64,000 bases of DNA, from assembly GCF_902459465.1 (NCBI RefSeq), contig NC_047077.1, forward strand, positions 1,550,001 through 1,614,000, given 5' to 3'. The notes under the pieces were generated by a model. The model was given only the letters and a program-made list of their open reading frames with translations. It searched no databases and was not told the origin of the DNA. This document shows, piece by piece, positions 39,074-51,413 of the stretch. Every line of letters starts with the position of its first letter. The first letter of the stretch is position 1. The position numbers and the translations under genes were made by a program. This stretch comes from Asterias rubens (taxonomy: Eukaryota > Echinodermata > Asteroidea > Forcipulatida > Asteriidae).

Positions 39074-40630
39074 TTATCTATCTGAGGAATTTTCCTCACA
39101 AACGTTTACACATGTATTTGGTTCTTCCTTGATTTGATGTTCACCATTTTCACTGCAACAAACATTTACAAATGCAATTGGTTCTTCGTTGATTTGATGT
39201 TCACTACTTTCACTGTAACAAACATTTACAAATGCAATTGGTTCTTCGTTGATTTGATGTTCACTACTTTCATTGTTACAAACATTTAAACATGTAATTG
39301 GTTCTTTGTTGATTTGATAGTCACCATTTGGATTGTCACAAACATTTACACATGTAATTGGTTCTTCGTTGAATTGATGTTCACTATGTTCATTGTCACA
39401 AACCTTTACACATGTTGGTTCTTTGTTGATTTGATGTTCTTTATTTTCATTGACATTACGATAACTACTACAAGACGAGTCTTTGGAATGGATTTTCTGA
39501 TGACTCGTTAGACCACTAATCCAAGCGAAAGCCTTTCCACAATTGCAAACAAAAGGTTTCTCCTGTGTGTGGATTCTATAGTGAGTTGTCAAACTTCCTC
39601 GTACACTGAACCCTTTACCACAGATATCGCAAATAAAAGGTTTTTCTTTAGTATGTGTTCTGTTATGTTTTATGAGATCACTGCTCCATGGGAAAGCTTT
39701 CCCGCATAGATTACAAACAAATGATTTCCCCTCGGTGTGAATTCGTGTATGCTCAACGAGACGGCTCCTATGTGCGAATGATTTACCGCAAACATCGCAG
39801 AACAGTGGTCCGTCTTGCGAGTGGATTTCTTTATGAATTGCTAGACGATGACTCTGGGGGAAGGCTTTCCCACAGATATCGCAAACGTAGGGTTTTTCTA
39901 GAGTATGGGATCTCTTATGTTCGGACAGTCTGCTGCCGTAAATAAAAGTTTTCCCGCAAAGGTCACACGCCAATGCATCCTCTGGATTGTGAATCCGTTG
40001 ATGCTCGGCAAGTTTGCTTCTAAATGGAAACCCTTTACCACACAATCCACAAACATATGGTTTGATTTTGGTATGGACTATTTGATGCTTTTGTAGACCC
40101 CCACTCTGTGAGAAAGAACTACCACAAATATCACAGGCATAGGGTTTCTCTTTAGTATGGCTTCGTCTGTGTTTTGCAAGTCCACTGCTGAACGGGAAAG
40201 CTTTACCACAGAAGTCGCAAACAAAGGGTTTGTTACCCGAATGGACACGGCGTTTGTGCTGAGATAGACCGGCACTGCAGGAGAAATCTGTACCACAATC
40301 GCCACAAACAAACAGTCTTTCATGCGAGTGGGTAGTCTTGTGCTGTTTCAAATTGGCTTTTGTGGAGCAGGTCTTGTCACAGAGGTCACAAGAAAATGGT
40401 TTCTCTTTGGTGTGAACTCTTTGGTGTCGTTCAAGATGTCCTCGCTGCTTGCAGGTATAGTTACAAACGCCACATACATATTTCTTTTTCGGAGGTGGTG
40501 GAAGTTCTGAAGGGTCGAGGTAACTAACGTCTGAGATGCTACAAAGATATGGTATCTTACTGGTGAGGGCTGCTTCAAGAATGGAAGGTTGTTTTGTTGT
40601 CAATTCTATGTTCTCTGCACTATCACCCAT
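39074..40630 (-). CDS. C2H2 zinc-finger protein, 12 fingers, repetitive acidic/Cys tail
   Basis: Seen: an uninterrupted frame from ATG 40630 to TAA 39074, 518 residues. A 50-residue N-terminus without a KRAB, BTB or SCAN signature is followed by twelve C2H2 fingers (about 51-387) with mostly TKEKP/TLEKP-like linkers. Finger 3 has H-x4-H. Finger 12 (FVCNCGKAF) has C-x1-C and may not fold normally. Residues 388-518 are about six copies of a 20-residue unit, consensus EHQINEEPITCVNVCDNESS, encoded by a 60-bp DNA repeat. Known: arrays of this type bind DNA, one finger per about 3 bp. The target and role are unknown, and no ortholog can be named. AATAAA on the gene strand lies about 410 bp downstream (near 38660). 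The start is the first ATG after an upstream non-ATG stretch. A short 5' non-coding exon is possible. Confidence 0.92.
   Translation of the reverse strand: MGDSAENIELTTKQPSILEAALTSKIPYLCSISDVSYLDPSELPPPPKKKYVCGVCNYTCKQRGHLERHQRVHTKEKPFSCDLCDKTCSTKANLKQHKTTHSHERLFVCGDCGTDFSCSAGLSQHKRRVHSGNKPFVCDFCGKAFPFSSGLAKHRRSHTKEKPYACDICGSSFSQSGGLQKHQIVHTKIKPYVCGLCGKGFPFRSKLAEHQRIHNPEDALACDLCGKTFIYGSRLSEHKRSHTLEKPYVCDICGKAFPQSHRLAIHKEIHSQDGPLFCDVCGKSFAHRSRLVEHTRIHTEGKSFVCNLCGKAFPWSSDLIKHNRTHTKEKPFICDICGKGFSVRGSLTTHYRIHTQEKPFVCNCGKAFAWISGLTSHQKIHSKDSSCSSYRNVNENKEHQINKEPTCVKVCDNEHSEHQFNEEPITCVNVCDNPNGDYQINKEPITCLNVCNNESSEHQINEEPIAFVNVCYSESSEHQINEEPIAFVNVCCSENGEHQIKEEPNTCVNVCEENSSDR
39100..39455 (-). repeat. 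60-bp coding minisatellite in the zinc-finger gene
   Basis: Direct repeats with a 60-bp period; in the plus strand each unit carries gttcttcgttgatttgatgt and acaaacatttacacatg-like blocks. Because 60 is a multiple of 3, each unit adds exactly 20 residues. About six units are seen; neighbouring units (for example 39121-39300) are the most alike, indicating recent amplification. Confidence 0.9.
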
Positions 40631-41269
40631 CGTATGCCTTTCAACTTTTTGTAGGCGACACCCCAAACCTCAGTCTGTATTCAAAACAATTGCCTTCACT
40701 TGCCCAACTTATAGTGAAAGAAATCTACGCAGTTCGATGGTTGCTGATTGATTGTTTATAAATATGCTGCATTTTTAAGTAGAGGTAATGTTTACAACTC
40801 CTACCAGAAGTAGAGAAGAATGTCCTGGTGTTTTTATCTTCTGTCAGAGCCAAACTATCAAAAATGAAGAGCTTACATGTAGGTAACTTTCTGTTGGGGA
40901 AAATAACAAACGAAAAGAATGAAACTGTTAAGATGCTGAGCAGATAATAAAACTGTGAAAAACAGAGCTCTTTTGGACGCTACTCTTCTATGTAAAATAA
41001 AATCCAACAACATTATTTTGTTAATAATAAACAATAAATAAAAACCACCGCCGCAGAAATCAGGTATCTGTGTTAATATTGCCTGGGTCCAATTGCAAAA
41101 AAAGCCTGGACGTGGGTGTGTAAGAATGTAGTGTAAGCACAAAAACCTGCTAAGCGCAGGAAAATCTTGCTTCCCCCAAGTTGGCAAATAAATACAGGCT
41201 GACCAACACACCAAACAAACAAATCCATGCAGCCATTAGCCAACATTCCATAATACCTAATGATTTTGA

Positions 41270-41805
41270 CATTATTGGTGTGACTACCATGTAGGGGTGC
41301 CCTAGCCCCATAAATCGGTCCAATCCACTCCATATCCTTGGCCCCAGCACCACTGATATCAAAATCTTTCGCTTCCTTGAAAAGCACGATCTGCATCATG
41401 AAACTTGCCGATCCAATGCTTCAGAAGTTGCAGATAGCCCTACACTTAGAATTGTTCAAATAGGTATCACAGGTTTTTAGTAAAAATCAAGTGAATTTTG
41501 AGTGTGATTTTTCTCAACTACTGCACTTTTATCGCTAATGCCGACAAACGTATAGACTTATCTGCACACACTTGTCCTGGAAAGAAAAGATACCCAATCC
41601 GTGCTTTGTGTACAAGCATACGGACACGCGTCTGGGAACTACGAATAATAGTTCCCCAATCCGCGCTTTGTGTACAAACAATGGACACGCGTCTGGGAAC
41701 TACGAAGAATAGTTCCCAGACGCGAAAGATTTTGATATCAGTGGTGCTGGAGCCACGGATACGGAGTGGATTGGACCAATTTATAGGGCTAGGGATGCCC
41801 CGCTC
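41270..41805. mobile_element. Foldback element with internal 70-bp duplication
   Basis: Arms 41275-41385 and 41725-41805 are inverted (ggtccaatccactccat / ggagtggattggacc; gatatcaaaatctttcgc / gcgaaagattttgatatc). Inside, ccgtgctttgtgtacaa ... cgcgtctgggaactacgaa occurs twice in tandem (41600-41660, 41668-41722). Confidence 0.75.
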
Positions 41806-41915
41806 ATTTTTTTTTTGCTGAGCAAATTTGAAGGGGGTGCTAACTAAACAGCTTTATCGGACCGTGTTGGAAGAGTTTGTTTGTATGCATTCTACCTCCA
41901 TGGTCCATGGTATGG

Positions 41916-42122
41916 TAGCCCACCTTGTTGAGCTGTAGTGTTAATGGGTCCGCTTTTAACATCGGTCTCATCACTGTCACCATTACATGGTGACAGTGAT
42001 GAGACTGATGTTAAAAGCAGAGCCATTAACAGCTCAACAAGGTGGGCTAATGGTAATGTAGCCCACCTTGTTGAGCTGTAAATGGCTCCGCTTTTAACAT
42101 CGGTCTCATCACTGTCACCATT
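41916..42122. repeat. Three-arm direct/inverted repeat
   Basis: A block of about 65 bp (gcccaccttgttgagctgta ... ggtctcatcactgtcaccat) occurs as direct (41916-41985), inverted (41988-42048) and direct (42059-42122). Arms 1 and 2 abut through catggtgac-type sequence, giving a near loop-less palindrome. Confidence 0.88.
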
Positions 42123-43252
42123 ACAGCCCACCTTCGATACATGTCTTAAACGCCAAGTTTTCAAAGGTCGCAAAATGCGAGGTAGTTTGATTGCAAATGT
42201 CTCCCTTTAAAAAAGTCCTATACTACTCCAACATACCTCATTTTATTCCTTACATCTGTGGAATTTATTTGTCAGAAAGAGTCTTACATCTGAGCTTACC
42301 TGTTTCTGGCAAGAAGAGAAGAAAAAGAAGGTTGAGACGATCCTATCCAAGCTCACGATTGTGGATTTGCGAAGAAAGAGATCTTATTTATCTCACTGCA
42401 CCTTGCACTTTTTTGTTCTACAAGTGTGTTCATTCCCTCATTGAATTTTACGTGTTGACAGCACGAATCGCATAATAAATAATTGAGTACGAGGTTGATC
42501 CAGTACCGAGTGTCCAGTTGTTATCAACTGCAAGCATTGTAAACACGCGGGTAATAATGTCAACTCGTCCAACGTAAAGTAGTCAACTCGTACTGAAGCG
42601 AATTAGATGTACTCGCATGGGCGTCAATCTGGGGGTTTTTTAAGACGAGGGTGGGGGGGGGGGGGGGGGGGAGAACATCGTTTGTAAATCCAACGCCGTA
42701 TATGAGGGGCTTAATTATTGTGACCAAATGAGCAGAACCATATAATAAGAGCAAAACCGTATATAGGCTTATAAGAGATATTCCATTCATGTTTACAAGG
42801 GCAAAAGAAGAGCAAACGAGGCAAAAGTCCTCAAGAGAAACGGTAGGCTTTCCGTGGCGCCCTCCTCCGGGAACGGGTCGAATTCGGAGCAAGCCCGCTC
42901 GTGGGTGCTGCCACCCACGAGGGTGTTGGTGACCGAACCGAGAGAACCTTTTTTGGTCCATAGTCCGGCGGATGGGGAGGGGTAAGTGGGCGCCCCAAAT
43001 CCATAACATCTTACGTCTAATTTCTAAGTACAAAACAATTTGAATGATTTTTCGTAACCACCTAGCCCCTGTCCCCCCACGTTTGCTTGCGGCCTGTACG
43101 GCCGTCCTAAACGTCTCCCAACCGACATTGAGAGGATTTGTGGAATATCCTCTTACCTCGGGCTCTTGGCGATGGTTGGGTGTCCGCGATCCGCCTCTCC
43201 CAGCCGACGGCCGTGTCCGATTCGGTCAGAAATTTCGTGATCGCACAATATT
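42123..43252. other. Unassigned segment, partly GC-rich
   Basis: Holds a G-run (42647-42671) and a 24-nt hairpin at 42898-42921 (ctcgtgggtg / cacccacgag). ggatggggaggggtaagtg occurs at 42972 and again at 45799, bracketing the satellite element. No gene recognised. Confidence 0.4.
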
Positions 43253-45462
43253 ATAGTCTAGGCGGATTTCTGAAAAAGAGCTCTAATTACGGTGATTGAG
43301 GCATTTTGGGGTAAAAGCAGGGAACCAAACTTTTTAATACATTTCAGGCGTGCTGATTCCGAAAAAAAATGGTTCCCAAGCGAAATTTGGAGTTTTTGAC
43401 CATCTAATTTGCATAATCATATTTTTGACCTTTTTGAACCATTTTAAGCAAATCTCTGTAACATGACAATCAAAAATGACAAGAGTGATGCGTCAGTACC
43501 TAGATGTGGAAGGTCACAGAGTAGGATTAAAACATTCTGTCAGGCCAAGACCTGGCCAGCACACCTGTCCGCACCATCGATCCTGTCCACTCTCGGGACT
43601 GGAAGTAATGCTTTGCCATACGATTTACCATTAGCTTCCTTTAAAGGCTATCATACGATTTAGGTAGACTACCAATCTAGGCTTACGAGTTCTACCTACC
43701 CGGAATTGTGATCAGAGAGGTCCTTCTCCTAGGTATACTACCAATCTAGGCTTACATGTTCTACCTACCCTGGATGGTGATCAGAGAGGTCCTTCTCCTG
43801 GGTAGATTACCAATCTAGGCTTAGGAACTTTACCTACCTGGAATGGTGGTCAAAGAGGTCCTTCTCCTAGGTAGGTTACCAATCTAGGCTTACGAGTTCT
43901 ACCTACCCGGAATGGTGGTCAGGGAGGTCCTTCTCCTAGGTAAACTACCAATCTAGGCTTACATGTTCTACCTACCCTGGATGGTGATCAGAGAGGTCCT
44001 TCTCCTAGGTAGATTACCAATCTAGGCTTGGGAACTTTACCTACCTGAAATGGTGGTCAAAGAGGTCCCTCTCCTAGGTAGATTACCAATCTAGGCTTAC
44101 GAGTTCTACCTACCCGGAATGGTGATCAGAGAGGTCCTTCTCCTAGGTAGATTACCAATCTAGGCTTACGAACTTTACCTACCTGGAATGGTGGTCAAAG
44201 AGGTCCTTCTCCTAGTTAGATTACCAATCTAGGCTTAGGAACTTTACCTACCTGAAATGGTGGTCAAAGAGGTCCTTCTCCTAGGTAGATTACCAATCTA
44301 GGCTTACGAACTTTACCTACCTGGAATGGTGGTCAAAGAGGTCCTTCTCCTAGTTAGATTACCAATCTAGGCTTAGGAACTTTACCTACCTGAAATGGTG
44401 GTCAAAGAGGTCCTTCTCCTAGGTAGACTACCAATCTAGGCTTAGGAATTCTACCTACCCGGAACGGGGGTCAAAGAGGTCTTTCTCTTAGGTAAACTAC
44501 CAATCTAGGCTTACAAGTTCTACCTCCCTGGAAGTGTGATCAGAGTTTTTCTTCTCCTAGGTGGCCTGTCTACCATAGCTGACGAGCCTAATTTGCTCGA
44601 AAATGATCGGGTTTTTCGCCACCATTTAAAATTGCCTTTTACACCTCTGCCAATCAGTTTAAAACAGGGTTTGGCGCATCAAACCAAGCAGTAGGAGTCT
44701 GCTTAGAAGAGGATAGTTCTCATGGGTTTATCCTCACTGTCGTTGCTAAAATTGCATCAGAGATGCAAATGTTTTGCAAAAACTCTATTGTAGGGATGCA
44801 TCGATAGAGTAAAAAGTGATGAATGGTGAAATGTATTGGTAGTCACACTAGTTGATTTGCTGAATAAGCACGTGTAGCTATACCAACTCATTTGCATAAG
44901 CATCTGGCTTGCCAATGAACACATTACATGCATTGCCTGACCCTCAGAATATAGGTAAAAACATTTCTTTATCATGGTTATTTGCCTTTTTTCAGAGATG
45001 TTGAAAAAACTCATTTTTTTCTGCTAGGGCTGCCACTAATTTGCATATTGTTTTGTTAAAATTGCTTACCACTAATAATAACTTCAATTTTTTTTTCGTC
45101 TTATGAGATTTTCAAAACATGGGTGTAGCACTTCAATTGTCATCTTTGCTTTCCTAGTTACCGAGATATTGAAGAAAAATTATTTTTCTGTAATGGCGGC
45201 ACTAATTTGCATATATATGATTATTAATTACCACTTATTACTTTGGAAATATTTTAATCCTATTGTGTGACCTTCAACATCTAGGTACAGACTCATCGCT
45301 TGTCATTTTTGCTTGCCTGGTTACAGAGGTTTGCTTAAAATGGTTCGAAAAGGTCAAAAATATTATTATGCAAATTAGATGGTCAAAAACTCAAAAATTC
45401 GCTTGGGAACCATTTTTTTCGGATTCAGCACACCAAATGAATGTGTTTAGAAGTCTAGACTA
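43253..45462. mobile_element. 2.2-kb inverted-repeat element enclosing a satellite
   Basis: Terminal segments about 43253-43475 and 45300-45462 are inverted: cgaaaaaaaatggttcccaa, tttttgaccatctaatttgc and gaaccattttaagcaaa on the left are mirrored on the right. Between them are the 69-bp array and, at 44930-45240, diverged repeats of a block with cctaatttgcatat, gagatattgaa and atcatttttgc. No coding region is seen, so it is non-autonomous or a complex repeat. Confidence 0.72.
43662..44567. repeat. 69-bp satellite array, 13 units, with higher-order structure
   Basis: accaatctaggctta recurs at exact 69-bp steps from 43671 to 44499 (13 starts). Units 1-3 and 4-6 form a 207-bp three-unit repeat (acgagtt, acatgtt, aggaact types). 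Units 8-9 and 10-11 form a nearly identical 138-bp two-unit repeat. Confidence 0.95.
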
Positions 45463-45925
45463 ATATGAGAGAGGACGTAGTGATCCCCTGCGATCAAGGG
45501 CTCCTCGGGTGATGCGCATGTGCCCGAAGGTTGCGTAAAAACTACCGATTTTTGGCGTAGGTCCCGCCGGGAAGAGACGAGCTTTTGCCCTCGCCATCGG
45601 TTCGTGACGACGCACCCATGTAGGCCTCGGACAGGAGGGAAAAAAATTGGAAAATAAAAGTTGGACTTAGACAATTTTTCGGCAGAAGGTACTCCTCGGA
45701 ATTTTTTTTTCACCGGGCCAGACGAAAAATCCCCCGTGCGGCATGACGAAAAATCGGCCGTGTACGCTCCCCCGGAGTGAAATTGCGAAAGTTCTCGGAT
45801 GGGGAGGGGTAAGTGATAATGATAAAAGCGAAGACAATATTTTAAAACCCAATATAAATCTTTTGAGACACACAAGAAAACTCAAACCAAACTAAGTTTC
45901 ATTTGTAATAATTATGATAATGATT
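45463..45925. other. GC-richer unassigned segment
   Basis: No gene recognised. Contains gatgcgcatgtgcccgaagg and the ggatggggaggggtaagtg block shared with 42972. Confidence 0.35.
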
Positions 45926-48900
45926 TTATTTAATTAAGAAGTAGGTACGTAGCTCACATGGCAAATAAACAAAAGAGAACATAACTTGTTTACGTTAAAT
46001 TAGTTTGATACCTCCCTTGTTGAATACATGTTTACAAATCCCAAACAGAATGGTCTAGTCCAATTATGGACCATTCCATTCAATTCATGGGCACTGAGCA
46101 ATAGATAAATAAGAAATAACGGGATTATTATATGTTTCAAATTTTTCAACAACACTTCATTGGTTACTCTCACAGAAACACCCCTTGTGTAAAATGGAAA
46201 ATACTACTATTGTTATACTCCGTTGTTTAATAGGTACAGACAAAATATGACTAAACTTGATAACTCTGGATATAGTGTAGAATGTTTACATGGAATACAT
46301 TTTGATTACAACTCACAAATTTAATGTATTTTATTTTCTTTTAAAATATGCCCATTCAAATACATTACAAAAAGTGAAACAAAATGCAGAATTAAAATGA
46401 AAATTTAATGGATATATTAGTTGGTACTTTGAAATTGAATTTTTTTAAATACAAATTACAAAATGGTTGAAGATATTGAAATGAACCAAATCTATCTAAA
46501 TTTAAGTTTTTATTTTAAATCAACCCTTTCACTCCCATCTAAAAGTATTTTTTGATATATTTTGTTGGACATTAAAACATATTTTGAGGATATTTTTTAT
46601 TATTGTAACATTAAATAATTTTGACAAAGTCATACACTTTGTTTTGATTACGGTTTAAAAGATGGAAACAAATCTAAAAAAGATACCCAATGCATAAACA
46701 TCATTTCATTCCTAGATATGAATGTTGTATACAATGTAGCTTACTACAGTTTGAACATTGCACTTTTTCAATTTAGGGCCTTCTAAAATAAATAAAGTCC
46801 TTTGGGGAAAGCTTGTGAATCTTTCCAATGATGGTTGATATTCACTGGAATGCGATAGATGCTGTAGACGGGTACTTTGAACATAACCACAGACTGTAAT
46901 GACTTTAAACAAGGTACCATTCCAAGGGATATTGCATTTTTCATACATACATTCCTAACTGAATATGTATTGTGAAATATATTACACATAAACAGGTAAA
47001 ACTCTTAAAAGTGGACAAGTTAACTTAAACACTCAACTATCCTTACTAACTTGCATAGCCAGGCTAGTTATGTATAACCCCCAAATCATCATCTAAAAGT
47101 AAACACAACTAAACCAAAAAATTTACTTGGTTTGTTTAACTTGGATTGTTAAAACTGTTTAATTTAATTAAGCTTAAGATCAAAAGTTGAAGGTTTATAC
47201 AAGATTAAAGATACAGCTGAACATTGTACAAAGTACAGACAAACCAGCAGTCTTTGAACAGTTATAATCATGTATGCTTGTGATAAATCTGTGTTAACTT
47301 GGTTTAAACAACTGTTAACTACACCAGGATAACCAGACTAACTGGGGATAAAGTCAGTAAACTAAGTATTAGTAAAAGTACAGACAATCCAGCAGTGTAC
47401 CTGTTATTACCCTAACGCTAACACAAAACTGGGAAAATTCACATCATCTTTTTCCTTCTTTCACTTAAATATTTGTTTAGTTTGGTCCCGTTAGAAGTCA
47501 AATACATGTATATGGTAAATGGATTGCTTATAATAGTGTACCTGATAAAGTTAACAATGCATACAGTGTGAACTTACATTATCATTATGGATAGGTAGCA
47601 CTAATTAATAAACTGCTAATTAGGGAGATTGAGCGACACAACAATCACTTTGGATTCATAGACGACGCTCTTATTAGTCAATTGATGTAGTTCACACTTC
47701 ACCAAATGATTATTTCTATGATTTACAATCAAAAACAAGTGAAGGTCTTGAAGCAAGTGTTGCAAGAGTCTTCTAAACAACGAATCAAGTACGTAACTTT
47801 GATAACAGACTTAAAGTCTATTTTTTAACAAAACATACAAAATATATCCATGGAAGTGCAAAATTCATCAAAAAGCTGCAACTGGAATATTTTCTTTGAG
47901 GATTTCTAAATTTGAATTGTTGAACTTTCATAAGTTCGTACAAAAAATTTAATTCTGGTGTACTAATTCTAGCGTGGATAACGGTTAAAGTACTACACCA
48001 ACTGGGATATATACTTGCCTATGGGAGCTGCCAATCAAGAAACAATGATGTAATTTACTACTCCAAAGTGGATATATATCCCCTTTTCTTCAACCAATAC
48101 TTTCCTAATCCTTTGCATGACACCTGTTTTTATTTTCGAGCTTCACTTAACTACCCTTATGGGGGATATTTGCATAAAAACATCTTCTGTTAAGTGACAG
48201 GCTCTTTATGATGCATATTATGTGCCAAAATACAGATACTTTGGGGATACAGTGTCCCCTTTATAGAGTCCTGACTGTAGATGAGACTGGTGCCAACTTA
48301 AGTGTTACATTGGGACCGTCCAAATGAAGCTTGGATCGCCAAAGTTATGTACTTAAACACAATAGGGCCAAGTGGACCTCTAAAGTAATTGTCAATCCTC
48401 TCAAGTTTCTCTCGACTTAGAACAGGGCTCATACATGATACACAGTAGGTCTTAGGTCAATATTTGAGAAAAACTTGAGAAGAATAAATTGTTTCCCATC
48501 ACATCCACCCAACTGAAACCCTCCCACCAAACCAACAGCAGTCTAGTAGCACAGCATAATTTCACTGCAAGTGATGACAGACCATTGGATCCCAGCTATA
48601 ATTGGGCTGTCCAACTATAGTTGGAACACTTCTAAAGCGGGGACCATACATGGACACTAGGTGTCAGCAGAGTAGCAAGGTAGTACCTCGAGGTACATCA
48701 ACTGCTCTCAGAATTGACATAAACTTTAGCTGATTCCTTCCAACCTTAGCATTCATAAGTCTCTAATAGGAGATGTAACATCGTGCAAATGTTTGCGAAG
48801 TCTTGTTATTCTCTCATTTCAGGTGTAAATTCAGATGTTTTACTGAAACAGACAGTTATCACATGTGTGTTTGAAAGACAACGACAATCAATCCACAACT

Positions 48901-50862
48901 GAATCCTTATTCTGGCGAGTTGCAATAGGCACATGTTATTCCAATATATGGAGAGCCATGCAAAGTTAAAATTGAATGTGACAGAAAAATTGTCAAAGAG
49001 AGACTATATAGGCTTGTCATACATACTCATTTGGGTCTACATGTAGCATAGGTGCATCAAAGTAACACCTTTAACAAACAAGCAACCATTTTATAAATGT
49101 TGCAATATCACACAACAGTAAGAAAAGTAATAAAAACAAATTAGGCATTCTTGTAGTGCAATTAGAAGTTAAATCTGTGTAAAGCATTTATAAAACACAG
49201 AGTGAGCGGCTGGTGTTGGAGACTATACTTAACTGTTTAGGAGGAAGAAGCATTAGAACTTTTACACATTCAAAAGGGCAAGCTCATACAATATCATATT
49301 GTTCTATTGCTACATAACCATTCACCATTCATTGCATATTCATTGCCATTCAAATGAAATTATAAACTCTGAAAGGATGTTCTTACATTATACACTGTTA
49401 TTTAAAACTGTACAGTAGTTAATATTTAAAACTGTTAATAGTGAAAGATTACACAAGAACACCGCACATATAGGCCATGTCATAAATATTCAGAAGTTAA
49501 TTACATATTCATAAGATAATTTCACATTCATGAGGTTGATACATTATTCATGAATGACTACGATACAACAGTAATATCTTGTCTAATGGCGTTATATCCA
49601 GAAACAATAGCATTTATGTATAATTTACACACATCAATATGTTTATATATAAAATGTTAAAATATACTAATGGTAAAAAGTGATTATTTTATTATTCTTC
49701 TACTACACTACAATCTGCTGTTCTACATCTACTGAATATTATTATTGATATTTAATTGATATATTCTATTATCTTCTAGAGCTACATTGTGGAATCATTT
49801 TTTAGGCAACATTGGAGACCCTTCGTCGTTACATAACACTTCGGGCACCTCTTTATAATCATTACGTTTAAATAAATACTTTATACACAATACTGCCACC
49901 CTTTAGAACTCAATGGAATCTTCCTAAAGCTTATACTGAATTAAACAATTCAATTTCGCTTGGAAGTTTGGAAGACTCCACTGAGTTTTCAGGGTGAATA
50001 TATAGTATTACAAAGACGGTATTTAAACATCTAAAAAGAAATTGAGTTAAATGAAGGGAACTTTTTGCTTCAAAAAATAACTAAAAGGATTGTTATAGTA
50101 AAAAGTTATTGTGATCAAATCTATAATTAGGAGAAATGGAGTTGACTTAGAACAGCATTGATAAATCTTGTATTCAAAGTTGAAATCATATTTAACGAGT
50201 TACCAACATTGATCATTGATTGGTGAAAATACAACAACTCTAGCTAGGGCCCGATAGAGTTGCTAAAGCAGTAAATAATGCTTAACAATTTTCTGCTTAG
50301 CGAAAAATTAGCAGGATACCACTTACTGATTGTAAATCAGAAATAGCATTTTAACTGGTTACCAAATTTTGGTAAGCATAATTCAGTTTTGCTTAGCTAC
50401 TTTTTGTGCTTTTAGGAGCTCAATAAACTCGGGCCCGGATGTGAAATGGTGTACTTAAACCCAATATTGTAAGGCTGCAATCGTGTCAACCCTTCTGCAC
50501 CTAATTATAGATTTGCCGTCTTTAAAAAATACACCAACAAATTTGCAAAGTTAGTTCCACAAAAAACATCAGAACAACTCACTACAAAATACACCTCATT
50601 TTACAATATTAAAGTATGTATTGCCAAGAAATATGTAAAATGTACAATATCTGAACACATTTTTTAAGTTGCACGTTTACTCCAAACGCAAACTGTGGAA
50701 AAAAGTACAGCCGGGGAAAAAAGACAAACCCTTTCTAGCTCAGACAAAATAATTAACTGCAGCTGCTGTGATTAAGTATGATCCAAAAATGTGACTTAAT
50801 TAAAAGGTTGGTAATTTTCAGTCTAAAACCTGATTAATTGGGGTGTAATGGGGGAGAAGTTG

Positions 50863-50930
50863 GCCAGTGGGTTGGCCAGTGGGTTGGCCAGTGGGGGAGT
50901 GGCCAGTCGGGGGGGGGACTTCAGGGTGGG
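50863..50930. repeat. 13-bp tandem repeat
   Basis: ggccagtgggttg three to four times, then diverged G-rich copies. Confidence 0.8.
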
Positions 50931-51413
50931 GAAATATCAGGTGGAAAAGATGGGTGAAAAGGTTGATATGTGTCTAAACTTTTGAAGTGATTCTTCTGTT
51001 CTACCATTGTGGCTCAGAAAGAGTTGTCTGTCTGTGGGAGGTTGAACACTTGAACACTCAGGCAGATTTTGTTTGCTTTATTTTTGAATAGTCTGTTTGT
51101 TGGGGTGTTATAACACTACATACAAAGTGTGGACCCGAGAACAACAGGGGTCCACTGTATGTAGGGACACTTCGTAGACTTAGACAGGTCCACACAGTGT
51201 TTGTACAGTATTACAGGATATGATTTTCCTTATGTGTATAGAACAAAGGAATGTCCACAGAGTGACTGCAACGCAAAGCTGTGTGCACTGATGTGATTTA
51301 TGTATAGTTTGGTCAAGGTAAGGAAAGGCTTGCTTGGGGTACATGTGAATTATGCAACTCATACCAAATGTAATGTTGAATAGATAGGACGGGAACTGCC
51401 TCTGGCTACCGGG

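Noticed and set aside
40631-40666. Extending the zinc-finger protein upstream of 40630
   Set aside because: The upstream in-frame start is TTG; ATG 40630 is the first methionine.
42560-43033. 157-residue minus-strand frame and similar Pro-rich frames
   Set aside because: The length comes from homopolymer runs (poly-G/poly-C) and low complexity.
43671-44560. Satellite read as a coding 23-residue repeat
   Set aside because: 69 bp keeps frame, and one frame is open over two units, but TAG stops appear in most units (aggtag).
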